Shown piece by piece: positions 18,666-27,297 of a stretch of 64,000 bases of DNA. The translations under genes and the position numbers were made by a program. Origin of the DNA: Paraburkholderia sp. UYCP14C (GTDB taxonomy: Bacteria > Pseudomonadota > Gammaproteobacteria > Burkholderiales > Burkholderiaceae); assembly GCF_004197395.1 (NCBI RefSeq), contig NZ_SELS01000019.1, positions 62,001 to 126,000 of the forward strand. The letters run 5' to 3'. The notes below the pieces were generated by a model. It was not told the DNA's origin. It saw nothing but the letters and a program-made list of their open reading frames with translations, and made no database searches. The stretch's first letter is position 1; each line of letters opens with the position of its first letter.

Positions 18666-18986
18666 ATGTCCTGGTTTCTTCTATTGATTGCCGGTTTGCT
18701 CGAAGTCGCGTGGGCGGCCGGTCTCAAAACTTCCGAAAGTTTCACCCGCTTCTGGCCGTCCGTCTTCACGGTCGTGACCGCGCTCGGCAGCTTCGTGCTG
18801 CTCGCGCTCGCGATGCGCCAGTTGCCGCTCGGCACGGCCTATGCCGTCTGGACAGGGATCGGCGCGGTCGGTGCGTTCATCTTCGGTGTCGTGATGATGG
18901 GCGAAGCGTTGACGGTCGCGCGCGTCGCCAGCGCGTCGCTGATCGTGATCGGTCTGGTCGGGCTGAAACTGTCGTCGGGGCATTGA
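18666..18986 (+). CDS. gdx: Guanidinium exporter (Gdx/SugE, SMR family)
   Basis: Small multidrug resistance family protein, 106 residues, four membrane helices, functioning as an antiparallel dimer in the inner membrane. It is very close to E. coli SugE/Gdx: it begins MSWFLLLIAGLLEVAWAAGL with the essential Glu13, then has PLGTAYAVWTGIGAVGAF and ends in GLVGLKLSSGH. The Gdx subtype exports guanidinium in exchange for protons. The upstream guanidine-II element supports this role over a generic quaternary-ammonium pump. The GGAG site is 8 nt upstream of the ATG. Confidence 0.96.
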   Translation: MSWFLLLIAGLLEVAWAAGLKTSESFTRFWPSVFTVVTALGSFVLLALAMRQLPLGTAYAVWTGIGAVGAFIFGVVMMGEALTVARVASASLIVIGLVGLKLSSGH

Positions 18987-18990
18987 CCCC

Positions 18991-19004
18991 GCGGCCCGGG
19001 CCGC
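18991..19004. other. 14-bp GC palindrome after gdx
   Basis: GCGGCCCGGGCCGC is a perfect palindrome 5 bp after the gdx stop. There is no T-run, so it is not a standard terminator. Role unknown. Confidence 0.4.
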
Positions 19005-19077
19005 TCAGGTAGCGACGGCCTTTGCCGGAAAGCCACAGCGAGGCTTCGCCGCTCTACGTTCTGCGAATTGACGTAGC

Positions 19078-19083
19078 TATAAT
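19078..19083 (+). promoter_or_regulatory. Possible -10 element upstream of the DUF4126 gene
   Basis: A TATAAT hexamer 144 bp upstream of the DUF4126 start. The corresponding -35 position (TACGTT at 19055-19060) is poor. A TTGACG at 19068-19073 is too close to pair with it. Confidence 0.35.
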
Positions 19084-19226
19084 GAGACAGAAACGACCTT
19101 GAGATTGCCCCCGGCCAGGCTGGCGCGGCCTGGTTGGCCGGCCTGGCGAGCCTGACGGCTTCGGCGCGGAACGCCCGCTCGTACCCGCCGCGGCGCCCGG
19201 CACGCACAAAGCGCGTGGAGGCGGCC

Positions 19227-19838
19227 ATGCTTGAATCACTTTCGCTTGCAGCGGGCCTTTCGTGGGGCAGCGGTCTGCGCCTCTACCTGACGGTCCTGCT
19301 GGCCGGCGTGTTCGAACGTCTGGGCCTGATTCATTTGCCGAACACGTTGTCCGCGCTGTCGTCGCCATGGGTGATCGGCGCCGCGGCGGTGCTGACGCTG
19401 GCCGAATTTCTCGCCGACAAGATCCCCGCGTTCGATTCGCTGTGGGACGCGATCCATACCTTCATCCGCATTCCGGCCGGCGCCGTGTTGGCCGCCGGCG
19501 CGCTCGGCCACGCCGATCCGGCGTTGCTGACCGTCGCCGCGCTCGCGGGCGGCACGCTCGCCGGCACCGCGCATCTGACGAAGGCGGGCACCCGCGCGCT
19601 GATCAATCTGTCGCCGGAGCCGGTGTCGAACGTCGTCACGTCGACCGCCGAGGACGGCCTTGTCACCGGCGGCGTGCTGCTCTCGCTGTTCGCGCCGCTC
19701 GCGTTTCTGGTCTTGATGGTAGGCTTTCTGCTGCTCGCGGCATGGGCGTTGCCGCGATTGTGGCGCGGCGTGCAGGGCGGTTTCCGCGGCATGGCCACGC
19801 ACATGGTGTCGCGATTTGCGAGGAGCAGGCACGATTGA
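19227..19838 (+). CDS. DUF4126 family membrane protein
   Basis: 203-residue hydrophobic protein recognised as DUF4126: it starts MLESLSLAAGLSWGSGLRLY, followed by WVIGAAAVLTLAEFLADKIP and a series of Gly/Ala-rich membrane helices, ending in a basic cytoplasmic tail. The ATG at 19227 is preceded by GGAG at 19217-19220; the frame is open upstream but has no family likeness. Function of DUF4126 is unknown. Its TGA overlaps the TTG start of the large permease, suggesting the two are made together. Confidence 0.85.
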   Translation: MLESLSLAAGLSWGSGLRLYLTVLLAGVFERLGLIHLPNTLSALSSPWVIGAAAVLTLAEFLADKIPAFDSLWDAIHTFIRIPAGAVLAAGALGHADPALLTVAALAGGTLAGTAHLTKAGTRALINLSPEPVSNVVTSTAEDGLVTGGVLLSLFAPLAFLVLMVGFLLLAAWALPRLWRGVQGGFRGMATHMVSRFARSRHD

Positions 19839-22429
19839 GCGAAGCACTACCAGGATCCGACGCGGGTTCAAGAACGCGCGCCGACACGAGACCGGCGCGT
19901 CGGCTCGGCGGCATCGATCTGGTGCGCCAGGCCATGCGGATGACGGCGCGCGACTGGCGCGCGGGCGAACTGACGATGCTGCTGCTCGCGCTCGTGCTGG
20001 CGGTCGCGGCGTTGTCGAGCGTCGGCTTTCTGGGCGATAGGCTGCATCAGGGGCTCGAGCGCGATGCGCGGCGCATGATCGCCGCCGACTTCATCGTGCG
20101 CGCCGATCATCCGGTCGACCCGCAATTCGCCGCCGAGGCGCATGCCTTGGGCCTGCGCACCGCCACCACGGCGATCTTTCCCAGCATGATCAATTCGACC
20201 GGCGCGCAGCCGGCGTCGCGGCTCGCCGCCGTCAAGGCGGTGTCGACGGGTTATCCGTTGCGCGGCGCGTTGCGCATCGCGGCGGCACCGGGTGCGGCCG
20301 ATCATCCGGCGACCTCGATTCCGGCGCCGGGCACCGTGTGGGTCGACCAGGAATTGCTCGACGCGCTGAAGCTGAAGATCGGCGATGCGGTGAAGGTCGG
20401 CAGTCGCAACTTCACGGTCGCCGCGCTGATCACGCGCGAACTCGATCGCGGCTTCTCGTTCGTCAACTTTTCGCCGCGTCTGATGCTGCGCGCCGACGAC
20501 GTGCAGTCGACCGGCCTGATCGCGTACGGCAGCCGCGTCACGTACCGGCTGCTGGTCGCCGGTTCAGACGACACGGTCGCGCGCTTCGCGCGGTTCGCGC
20601 ATGACCACGTCGACGGCGGCAAGATGCGCGGCGTCGCGCTCGAATCGCTGCAGGACGGCCAGCCGCAGGTGCGTCAGACGCTCGATCGCGCGGGGCACTT
20701 CCTGACGCTCGTATCGCTGTTGACCGCGCTGCTCGCGGCGGTCGCGATCGCGATGGCCGCGCACCGCTACATGCGCCGGCATCTCGACGGCTGCGCGGCG
20801 ATGCGCTGCCTGGGCGTGAGCCATGCCGCGCTGCGCGCGCTGTTCACGCTCGAATTCGTCGGGCTCGGCGGGCTCGGCGGCGTGCTCGGCGTGGCGCTCG
20901 GCTACCTCGGCCATCTCGCGCTGCTGACATGGCTCGGCGGCCTGATCGACGTGGTGCTGCCGCAGCCGACGCCGTGGCCCGCGCTCGAAGGCGTCGCGGC
21001 CGGCCTCGTGCTGCTGCTCGGCTTCGCGCTGCCGCCGCTGTTGCCGCTCACGCGCGTGCCGCCGGTGCGCGTGCTGCGGCGTGAATGGGGCGAGGAGGGA
21101 CGCACCGCTTGGGCCGCCTACGCGTTCGGCATCGTACTGTTCGCGGGGCTGCTGATTCTCGCCGCCGGCGAGTTGAAGCTCGGCGGCATCGTTGCGGGCG
21201 GCTTCGCGGGCGGGCTGCTGGTATTCGCCGGCATCGCGCGGCTCGCGTTGTGGGGCGCGGCGCGCGTGGTGCGCAGCGAGCGTGTCAATGCGGGCATCGG
21301 CTGGCGCTATGCGCTCGCGTCGCTCGAGCGGCGCAGCAGCACCAGCGCGCTGCAGATCACCGCGCTCGGCATCGGCCTGATGTGCCTGCTGCTGATCGCG
21401 ATGACGCGCAACGACCTCGTGCAGGGCTGGCGCAAATCGACGCCGCCCGATGCGCCCAACGAGTTCATCATCGACATCCAGCCCGATCAGCGCGACGCGG
21501 TCACGCAGTATCTGGATTCGCACGGCATCGCCGGCGCGGCGCTGTCGCCGATGGTGCGCGGGCGGCTCGTCGCGATCAACGGCAAGGCTGTCAACCCGGA
21601 CTCGTTCAAGGGCGAGGACGCGCGGCGACTGGTGGACCGCGAATTCAACCTGTCGTACACGACGCAGTTGCCCGACGACAACCGGATCGCCGCGGGCAGC
21701 TGGTTCGGCGATACGACGAAGCCGCAGATCTCGATCGAGCAGGGTCTCGCGAAGCTGATCAACGTGAAGCCCGGCGACGTGCTGCGCTTCGACGTGACGG
21801 GCCTCACGGTCGAGGCGCCGGTCACGAGCGTGCGCAAGCTCGACTGGGGGTCGTTCAAGGTCAACTTCTTCGTGCTGATGCCGCCGGTCTCGCTGCAGGA
21901 TTTTCCGGCGACGTTCATTACGAGCTTCCATCTGCCGGCGGACAAACAGTCGACGATCGACAGCCTGATCGCCGCGTATCCCAATCTGACCGCGATCGAT
22001 ACCGGTCCGATCCTCGCGCAGGTGCAGCGCGTGTTGCAGCAGGTGATCGGCGCGGTGCAGTTCCTGTTCGCGTTCACGCTCGCGGCCGGCGTGCTGGTGC
22101 TGTACGCGGCGCTCGCCGGCACGCGCGACGAGCGTATGCGAGAATCCGCGCTGCTGCGCGCGCTGGGCGCATCGCATCGTCAGGTGCGCTCGGTGCAGGT
22201 GGCCGAATTCGTCGCGGTCGGCGCGCTGGCCGGCCTGATGGCGGCGGTCGGCGCGCAGATCGTCGGCTCGATGCTGGCCACGCACGTGTTCGAGTTCTAT
22301 CTGGACTTCGATCCGTGGCTGCTGCCTGCGGGCATAGCCGCCGGGGTCGCCTGTGCGGGCGTCGGCGGATGGCTGAGTCTGCGGCATGTGTTGGCGCGGC
22401 CCGCGCTGCAATCGCTGCGCGACGCGTGA
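19835..22429 (+). CDS. Large FtsX-type ABC transporter permease (YbbP-like)
   Basis: 864-residue inner-membrane protein with the arrangement of YbbP-like permeases: one N-terminal helix (near residues 46-65), a large periplasmic domain, a block of helices near 290-510, a second periplasmic domain, and three C-terminal helices with FtsX features (RDERMRESALLRALGAS). The start is a TTG overlapping the upstream TGA, 9 nt after AGGAG (19821-19825). An ATG at codon 37 is the alternative. Such permeases normally pair with a YbbA-type ATPase, often next to the thioesterase TesA; neither gene is adjacent. Substrate unknown; lipid or lipoprotein handling is a guess. Confidence 0.88.
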   Translation: MSEALPGSDAGSRTRADTRPARRLGGIDLVRQAMRMTARDWRAGELTMLLLALVLAVAALSSVGFLGDRLHQGLERDARRMIAADFIVRADHPVDPQFAAEAHALGLRTATTAIFPSMINSTGAQPASRLAAVKAVSTGYPLRGALRIAAAPGAADHPATSIPAPGTVWVDQELLDALKLKIGDAVKVGSRNFTVAALITRELDRGFSFVNFSPRLMLRADDVQSTGLIAYGSRVTYRLLVAGSDDTVARFARFAHDHVDGGKMRGVALESLQDGQPQVRQTLDRAGHFLTLVSLLTALLAAVAIAMAAHRYMRRHLDGCAAMRCLGVSHAALRALFTLEFVGLGGLGGVLGVALGYLGHLALLTWLGGLIDVVLPQPTPWPALEGVAAGLVLLLGFALPPLLPLTRVPPVRVLRREWGEEGRTAWAAYAFGIVLFAGLLILAAGELKLGGIVAGGFAGGLLVFAGIARLALWGAARVVRSERVNAGIGWRYALASLERRSSTSALQITALGIGLMCLLLIAMTRNDLVQGWRKSTPPDAPNEFIIDIQPDQRDAVTQYLDSHGIAGAALSPMVRGRLVAINGKAVNPDSFKGEDARRLVDREFNLSYTTQLPDDNRIAAGSWFGDTTKPQISIEQGLAKLINVKPGDVLRFDVTGLTVEAPVTSVRKLDWGSFKVNFFVLMPPVSLQDFPATFITSFHLPADKQSTIDSLIAAYPNLTAIDTGPILAQVQRVLQQVIGAVQFLFAFTLAAGVLVLYAALAGTRDERMRESALLRALGASHRQVRSVQVAEFVAVGALAGLMAAVGAQIVGSMLATHVFEFYLDFDPWLLPAGIAAGVACAGVGGWLSLRHVLARPALQSLRDA

Positions 22430-22465
22430 GTTTTCTTTCCGATCTTTTTTGTTGTTGAGCAGGGT

Positions 22466-22879
22466 ATGAGCGATTTGAACGACGAAGCGTCCTCGGACAA
22501 GCCGACGGCCTTCGAACTGGTGGGCGGCGAGGCGCGCGTGCGCGAACTGGTCGACCGGTTTTACGACCTGATGGATCTCGAGGCGGATTTCGCCGGGATT
22601 CGCTCGCTGCATCCGGCGTCGCTCGAAGGTTCGCGCGACAAGCTGTTCTGGTTTTTGTGCGGCTGGCTCGGTGGCCCCGATCACTACATCAGCCGCTTTG
22701 GCCATCCACGTCTGCGCGCGCGGCATCTGCCGTTCGCGATCGCGTCGAGCGAGCGCGACCAGTGGCTCAGGTGCATGGCGTGGGCGATGGAGGATGTCGG
22801 CTTGCCCGAGCCGCTGCGCGAGCGCCTGCTCGGCTCGTTCTTCGAAACCGCCGACTGGATGCGCAACCGCAATGGCTGA
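22466..22879 (+). CDS. Group II truncated haemoglobin
   Basis: 137-residue TrHb2 family globin. Features: FELVGGEARVRELVDRFYDLM in helices A-B (written here as landmark around residue 16-36), FLCGWLGGPDHYISRFGHPRLRARHLPF with the proximal F8 His in RARHLP, and a Trp (DQWLRCM) at the G-helix position typical of group II. Members bind oxygen or nitric oxide and are linked to aerobic or nitrosative stress handling. The stop overlaps the start of the next gene by 8 bp. The physiological ligand here is not known. Confidence 0.93.
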   Translation: MSDLNDEASSDKPTAFELVGGEARVRELVDRFYDLMDLEADFAGIRSLHPASLEGSRDKLFWFLCGWLGGPDHYISRFGHPRLRARHLPFAIASSERDQWLRCMAWAMEDVGLPEPLRERLLGSFFETADWMRNRNG

Positions 22880-23516
22880 CCTGCCGCAGCACGCCACACC
22901 GGCGCCGTACTCGCTCGAAGCCGACCGTGCGGCGCTCGCACCGCGGGCGCGCGAGATTCTCGACTGCTGGTTCGGCGCGCCGGGCACCGCGGAGCACGGC
23001 ACGGAACGCAAGCTCTGGTTCAAGCGCGACGACGCCTTCGATACGATGCTGCGCGAGCGTTTCGGCGATCTGATCGATGCGGCGTACGCGGGTGAGCTCG
23101 ACGCGTGGCAGGCCACGCCATTGGGCGCGTTGGCGCTCGTCATCGTGCTGGACCAGTTTTCGCGTAACTGCCACCGACATACGGCGCGCGCCTTCGCGAC
23201 CGACGGCAAGGCGCTGCAAACCGCGCAACGGATGATCGCGAGCGGCGCCGATCGGTTGTTGCCGGACGTACACCATCGCGCGTTCGCGTATTTGCCGTTC
23301 GAGCACGATGAAACGCTCGCGAGCCAGCAGGAGTCGCTGCGTCTGTTCAAACAGCTCGATCAGGAGCCGGGCGGCGAGGGCTACTATCAATACGCGCTGC
23401 TGCACGCGAAAGTGATCGAGCGGTTTGGCCGCTATCCACATCGCAACGTTTGGCTCGGGCGTGAATCGAGCGACGAGGAGATCGCGTTTCTGCGCGAGCC
23501 TGGTTCGTCGTTCTGA
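22872..23516 (+). CDS. DUF924 family protein
   Basis: 214-residue helical protein of the DUF924/COG3803 family. Landmarks: AREILDCWFG near residue 28, KLWFKRDDAFDTMLRERFG, LALVIVLDQFSRNCHR and FEHDETLASQQESLRLF. It is predicted to be cytoplasmic with TPR-like helices; no reaction is known. It overlaps the truncated haemoglobin gene by 8 bp (start within ATGGCTGA), so the two are coupled in translation. It converges on the glycosyltransferase gene with 54 bp between and no clear terminator. Confidence 0.9.
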   Translation: MADLPQHATPAPYSLEADRAALAPRAREILDCWFGAPGTAEHGTERKLWFKRDDAFDTMLRERFGDLIDAAYAGELDAWQATPLGALALVIVLDQFSRNCHRHTARAFATDGKALQTAQRMIASGADRLLPDVHHRAFAYLPFEHDETLASQQESLRLFKQLDQEPGGEGYYQYALLHAKVIERFGRYPHRNVWLGRESSDEEIAFLREPGSSF

Positions 23517-23570
23517 ATCAACGCGGACGCGCGCGGGCGGCACTCGGCCGGCGCGGCGCGTTGCGCGGCG

Positions 23571-25622
23571 CTACTCGTCGCCTTGCGTCTTGCCCGCCAC
23601 CGGCGTGCGCACGAATACGCGCAACAGCTCATCCGAATCGCCCGGCCGCGCGCCGGACCAGAACAGCCGCCATTCGCCGGCCGGCGGCCGCGCTTTGTCG
23701 CGGCGGCTTTCCTGGATCAGCCACGTGCAGGCGGTGGTGCGCGGATCTTCGCTCGGCTGATGCACGATGCCCGTGTAGTAGAAGAGCATCGGCGCTTCGG
23801 ATTCGCCGAGTCCGGAGCTCGCCATGCAGTCGCCGTCGTTCCATTCGATATTCATCTTCTCGCCGAGGTCCCGGAACACCGAGCGGTAGCTCTTCGCGTA
23901 GTCGAGCCACGGCAGCAGCAGCGTGCTGACGAGCCCCCAGGCGAGCATCGCGCCCGCGCACCAGCTGAGCGCGCCGCGCCATTTGCCTGCGTGCTTGAAC
24001 GACGGCAGCAGCCACAGCCAGCCGATCGTCAGCAGCAGCGCGCCGACGATCAGCGCGGGCGAGATCGGCAGCACCCAGTCGAGCGGCAGCCAGCGGCCGA
24101 GCAGATGCAGCGATGCACGGTTGCTCGCGGGGCTCGTCATGGTCGACCAGACGATCCACACGAGCGCGGCCGCGCTGCCGAACAGCACGCGGCTCGTCAT
24201 GTCCCAGCCGGTATGCAGGCGCGCCGGCAAGCGTTCGACGCCCTGCATCGCGACCAGCGCGAGCGGCGCGATGAACGGCAGGATGTACAGCTCGCGGACC
24301 GTCGCCGAGCTTTGCAGCACCGCGAAACCGATGCCCGCGAACAGCAGCGGCAACGCGACGCGCGGATCGCGCCAGCGCCGCCATGCACCCCCTGCGAGCG
24401 CGGCCAGCGCGAGCGGCACGACCGGAAAGCCGACGCTCAGCACGGTGCGCAGCACGAACAGGCGGCTCTCGTTTTCGGAGCCGAGCTCGGCGACCGAAAA
24501 ACCGAAGAAGCGCCCGACGTTGTTGTCCCACAGCCAGACCTTGAAGAGTGCCTCGGAGCGCAGGTAGAAGCAGATCGGCCAGATCAGCGCGAACGGCGCG
24601 CAGACGAGCGCGGCGACGCAGAGCGCGCCGGCGAAGCTGCGGCTGCGGCATGCGGGATAGAGCAGCAGCGCCGCGCAGGTGGTGGCGCCGAACACGAGCG
24701 GTACGAACAGGCCCTTGGCGAGCAGCGACACGCCGATGCCCGCGCCGAACATCGTCGCGCCGCTGATGATCGCGTTGCGCCGCTCGCGGGCATCGAGTGG
24801 TTTGCCTTGTGTCGCCGGTTGCGCATACAGCGGAAAATACGACGCGGCGCGCGGGTCGTCGCGAAGATGCACGAGCACGAGTTCGAATAGTCCGCAAAAG
24901 CCGAGCGCGGCGCCGCCCATCAGCGCGACGTCGGTCATCATGTCGTGCACGTGTTTGACGACGACCAGCGTGCCGCCGAACAGCGCGAGCGTGCCGATCA
25001 CGCGCAGGTCGAACCAGCTCGACGCAGCGACCGCGCGACGCGCGACTCGCGCGGTGTAGTACACCGTCAGGCCCGCGAACAGCGCGCTCGCGAGCCGTGC
25101 CGCGTCGTGCAGCGGCAGATAGCGGCCGAACATCCACGCGAAGCCGGCGGCGACCCAGTCGTAGATCGGCGGCTTTTCGACGAAGGGCTGACCGGCATTG
25201 GTCGGCACGACGAGGTCGCCGGTATCGAGCATGTGCTGGATGATGCCGAACGTGTAGGTTTCGTCCTGCTTCCACGGCTCGTGGCCGAGAATGCCAGGCA
25301 TCAGCCACGCGCACAGGATCGCCAGCGCGACCAGCCACAGCAGTGGGCGGATCGCCGCGAGCGCGCGCCAACGCTGCAGGCCGCGCGTGGCGCGGTCTGC
25401 GGAAACGGGGGAGCCCGGCGCGTGAGCGGAGTCGGCGTTGTAGATCGCCGGTGCCGAAGCTGCGGTGTCCCCGATGGCTGGCTGGGTCTGCGGGCCGCTA
25501 AATGGGCCCGCTCTGCTGGCGGAAAGCGCGGCCTGATGCCCGCCGCCTGCGGGAGCGGAGGAGCTCGAGGCCGTCGCGTAGGCATCGTGCGTGCGCCAGC
25601 GCGCGGACTGCTTGTCTTGCAT
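23571..25622 (-). CDS. Membrane glycosyltransferase, GT39/ArnT-like (PMT family)
   Basis: 683-residue polytopic inner-membrane protein. After an 85-residue low-complexity cytoplasmic tail comes a first helix (near 92-110) and the periplasmic GHEPWKQDETYTFGIIQHML segment with the acidic DE pair typical of ArnT/PMT enzymes, then PFVEKPPIYDWVAA. About eleven more helices and a soluble C-terminal domain follow. Relatives transfer sugars from polyprenyl phosphate carriers to lipid A or proteins in the periplasm. The substrate cannot be read from sequence. No other lipid A modification genes are adjacent. Start at ATG 25620-25622; a later start would drop the tail. Confidence 0.88.
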   Translation of the reverse strand: MQDKQSARWRTHDAYATASSSSAPAGGGHQAALSASRAGPFSGPQTQPAIGDTAASAPAIYNADSAHAPGSPVSADRATRGLQRWRALAAIRPLLWLVALAILCAWLMPGILGHEPWKQDETYTFGIIQHMLDTGDLVVPTNAGQPFVEKPPIYDWVAAGFAWMFGRYLPLHDAARLASALFAGLTVYYTARVARRAVAASSWFDLRVIGTLALFGGTLVVVKHVHDMMTDVALMGGAALGFCGLFELVLVHLRDDPRAASYFPLYAQPATQGKPLDARERRNAIISGATMFGAGIGVSLLAKGLFVPLVFGATTCAALLLYPACRSRSFAGALCVAALVCAPFALIWPICFYLRSEALFKVWLWDNNVGRFFGFSVAELGSENESRLFVLRTVLSVGFPVVPLALAALAGGAWRRWRDPRVALPLLFAGIGFAVLQSSATVRELYILPFIAPLALVAMQGVERLPARLHTGWDMTSRVLFGSAAALVWIVWSTMTSPASNRASLHLLGRWLPLDWVLPISPALIVGALLLTIGWLWLLPSFKHAGKWRGALSWCAGAMLAWGLVSTLLLPWLDYAKSYRSVFRDLGEKMNIEWNDGDCMASSGLGESEAPMLFYYTGIVHQPSEDPRTTACTWLIQESRRDKARPPAGEWRLFWSGARPGDSDELLRVFVRTPVAGKTQGDE

Positions 25623-25708
25623 GGAAGTCTCTGGTCATCGTACGCGGCGGCGTTGGCCTCGTACTTATGTTTTGCTTACATTGGTTGCGGATGCATAGGA
25701 TTCGCATG

Positions 25709-25714
25709 ATTGTA
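25709..25714 (-). promoter_or_regulatory. Possible -10 for the glycosyltransferase gene
   Basis: TACAAT on the minus strand, 87 bp upstream of the GT39 start, inside an AT-rich island unusual for this region. The -35 is not clear. Confidence 0.3.
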
Positions 25715-25896
25715 GCGCCGCATTATTACTGAAGATTACAGGTGAAGAGAGGCGCGCGCAGTTGATGCGCGGCTGTGCCGGTTTCATGACGGATCGACGG
25801 CGATTCGCGGCGGCAGAGGAGAGAGGGGAATACGCTGAAAACGGCGCGGCCGTGGCGGGCCGCGCCTGGCGTTCAAGACTTGGTGGCGACATGCGC

Positions 25897-26643
25897 TCAG
25901 CGGCCGCCGGCGACGTCGAACAGCGCGCCCGTTACATACGACGATGCATCGCTGAGCAGCCACACGATGGCCTCGGCGACTTCGTCGGCGCGGCCGGGGC
26001 GGCCGAGCGGCGTGGTCACGCCCAGCTGCGCGGCGCGCTCGGGCTTGCCGCCGCTCGCATGGATCTCAGTATCGATCAGGCCCGGACGCACCGCATTCAC
26101 GCGCACGCCCTGCGGGCCGAGCTCTTTCGCGAGGCCGAGCGTCATCGTGTCGATTGCGCCTTTCGAGCCCGCATAATCGACGTATTCGTTCGGCGAACCG
26201 AGCCGCGCCGCCGCCGACGAAACATTGACGATGGCGCCGCCCTTGCCGCCGCGCTCGGTCGACATGCGCCGCGCCGCTTCGCGCGCGCACAGATACGCGC
26301 CGAGCACGTTGACGTCGAACACGCGCTTCAGACGCGCGAAGTCCATGTCGGCGAGCTGGCTCGACGGCGCGACGATGCCGGCGTTGTTGACGAGCGCATC
26401 GATGCCGCCGAAGCTTTGCTGCAGCGTATCGAACATGGCGATCACGTCGGCTTCGTTCGCGACATCACCGGCGATCGGCACGGCGCGGCCGCCCGCGTGT
26501 TCGACCTCGGCGACCGTCTGCTGCGCGGCGGCGATATCACGCACGTAGTTCACGCCGACGCACCAGCCGCGCGCGCCCAGCAGCCGCGCGGTGGCGCGGC
26601 CGATGCCGCGGCTGCCGCCGGTAATCAGAACAGCTTTCGTCAT
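25897..26643 (-). CDS. SDR family oxidoreductase (classical)
   Basis: 248-residue classical short-chain dehydrogenase. Cofactor motif TGGSRGIGRATARLLGARG near residue 8, NNAG near 90, catalytic Ser in NVSSAAARLG, and YxxxK as YAGSKGA near residue 159. It ends in ASSYVTGALFDVAGGR. In contrast to the SDR at 7396 the whole catalytic set is present. It resembles glucose dehydrogenase or FabG-like enzymes; the substrate is not known. It is 64 bp downstream of the LOG-family gene and may share its transcript. Confidence 0.93.
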   Translation of the reverse strand: MTKAVLITGGSRGIGRATARLLGARGWCVGVNYVRDIAAAQQTVAEVEHAGGRAVPIAGDVANEADVIAMFDTLQQSFGGIDALVNNAGIVAPSSQLADMDFARLKRVFDVNVLGAYLCAREAARRMSTERGGKGGAIVNVSSAAARLGSPNEYVDYAGSKGAIDTMTLGLAKELGPQGVRVNAVRPGLIDTEIHASGGKPERAAQLGVTTPLGRPGRADEVAEAIVWLLSDASSYVTGALFDVAGGR

Positions 26644-26707
26644 CGCATCCTCATGGTTGGGGTGATGCGCGCGCGGCGCGCCGCGCTCGGGTTCGGCGGA
26701 CAGGGGG

Positions 26708-27295
26708 TTAAATCGCGTCGCTTTGCACCGCCGCCCATTTGTCGCGCGCGGGCGGCGCGTAGCGTTGCAGCTTGCCGATCAGCGTGGCCGGATCGGCGTC
26801 GATCTGCAGCATGTCGAGATAGGTCTTGCGCAAGAAGCCTTCGTCGATCGTGTGCTGAAGCAGGTGGATCAGCGGCTCGTAGAAGCCGCCGGTGTTCAGG
26901 AGTGCAACCGGTTTGCCGTGGTAGCCCAACTGCGCCCACGTGAAGACCTCGAACAGCTCCTCGAGCGTGCCCGCGCCGCCCGGCATCGCGACGAACGCGT
27001 CGGCCAGCTCGGCCATCATCTTCTTGCGATGATGCATGTCGGGCACCACGTGCAGCTCCGTCAGGCCGTTATGACCCACTTCCTTGCTGACCAGCAGCTC
27101 GGGAATCACGCCGACCGCGCGGCCGCCTTCGGCCATCACGGTATCGGCGATCACGCCCATCAACCCCACCTTGCCGCCGCCGTAGACGAGCGCGAGATCG
27201 GCCTCGACCAGCGCGCGGCCGAACGCGCGCGCCGCCTGCGCATACAACGGTTTGGCCCCCATCGAGGAGCCGCAATAGACACACACCGACTTCAT
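26708..27295 (-). CDS. LOG family protein (nucleoside 5'-monophosphate phosphoribohydrolase)
   Basis: 195-residue Rossmann-like protein of the LOG (lysine decarboxylase-like) family. It starts MKSVCVYCGSSMGAKPLYAQ and has the signature PGGAGTLEELFEVFTWAQLG near residue 95. Members cleave cytokinin riboside monophosphates or AMP-like nucleotides to the free base. In bacteria the purpose is often unclear. The ATG at 27293-27295 is used, 9 nt after AAGGA; an in-frame TTG two codons earlier overlaps the tetR stop. It is immediately downstream of a TetR regulator gene, so the two are co-transcribed. Confidence 0.92.
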   Translation of the reverse strand: MKSVCVYCGSSMGAKPLYAQAARAFGRALVEADLALVYGGGKVGLMGVIADTVMAEGGRAVGVIPELLVSKEVGHNGLTELHVVPDMHHRKKMMAELADAFVAMPGGAGTLEELFEVFTWAQLGYHGKPVALLNTGGFYEPLIHLLQHTIDEGFLRKTYLDMLQIDADPATLIGKLQRYAPPARDKWAAVQSDAI

Positions 27296-27297
27296 GC

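Noticed and set aside
19068-19083. TTGACG and TATAAT as a promoter pair
   Set aside because: Only 4 bp lie between them, too close for a sigma-70 promoter; the TATAAT alone is kept as a weak candidate.
20564-23350. Very long minus-strand open frame (over 900 codons) opposite the FtsX-type permease
   Set aside because: It is rich in Arg, Gln, His and Asp as expected of an antisense frame in high-GC coding DNA, has no domain likeness, and the plus strand holds clear membrane protein sequence.
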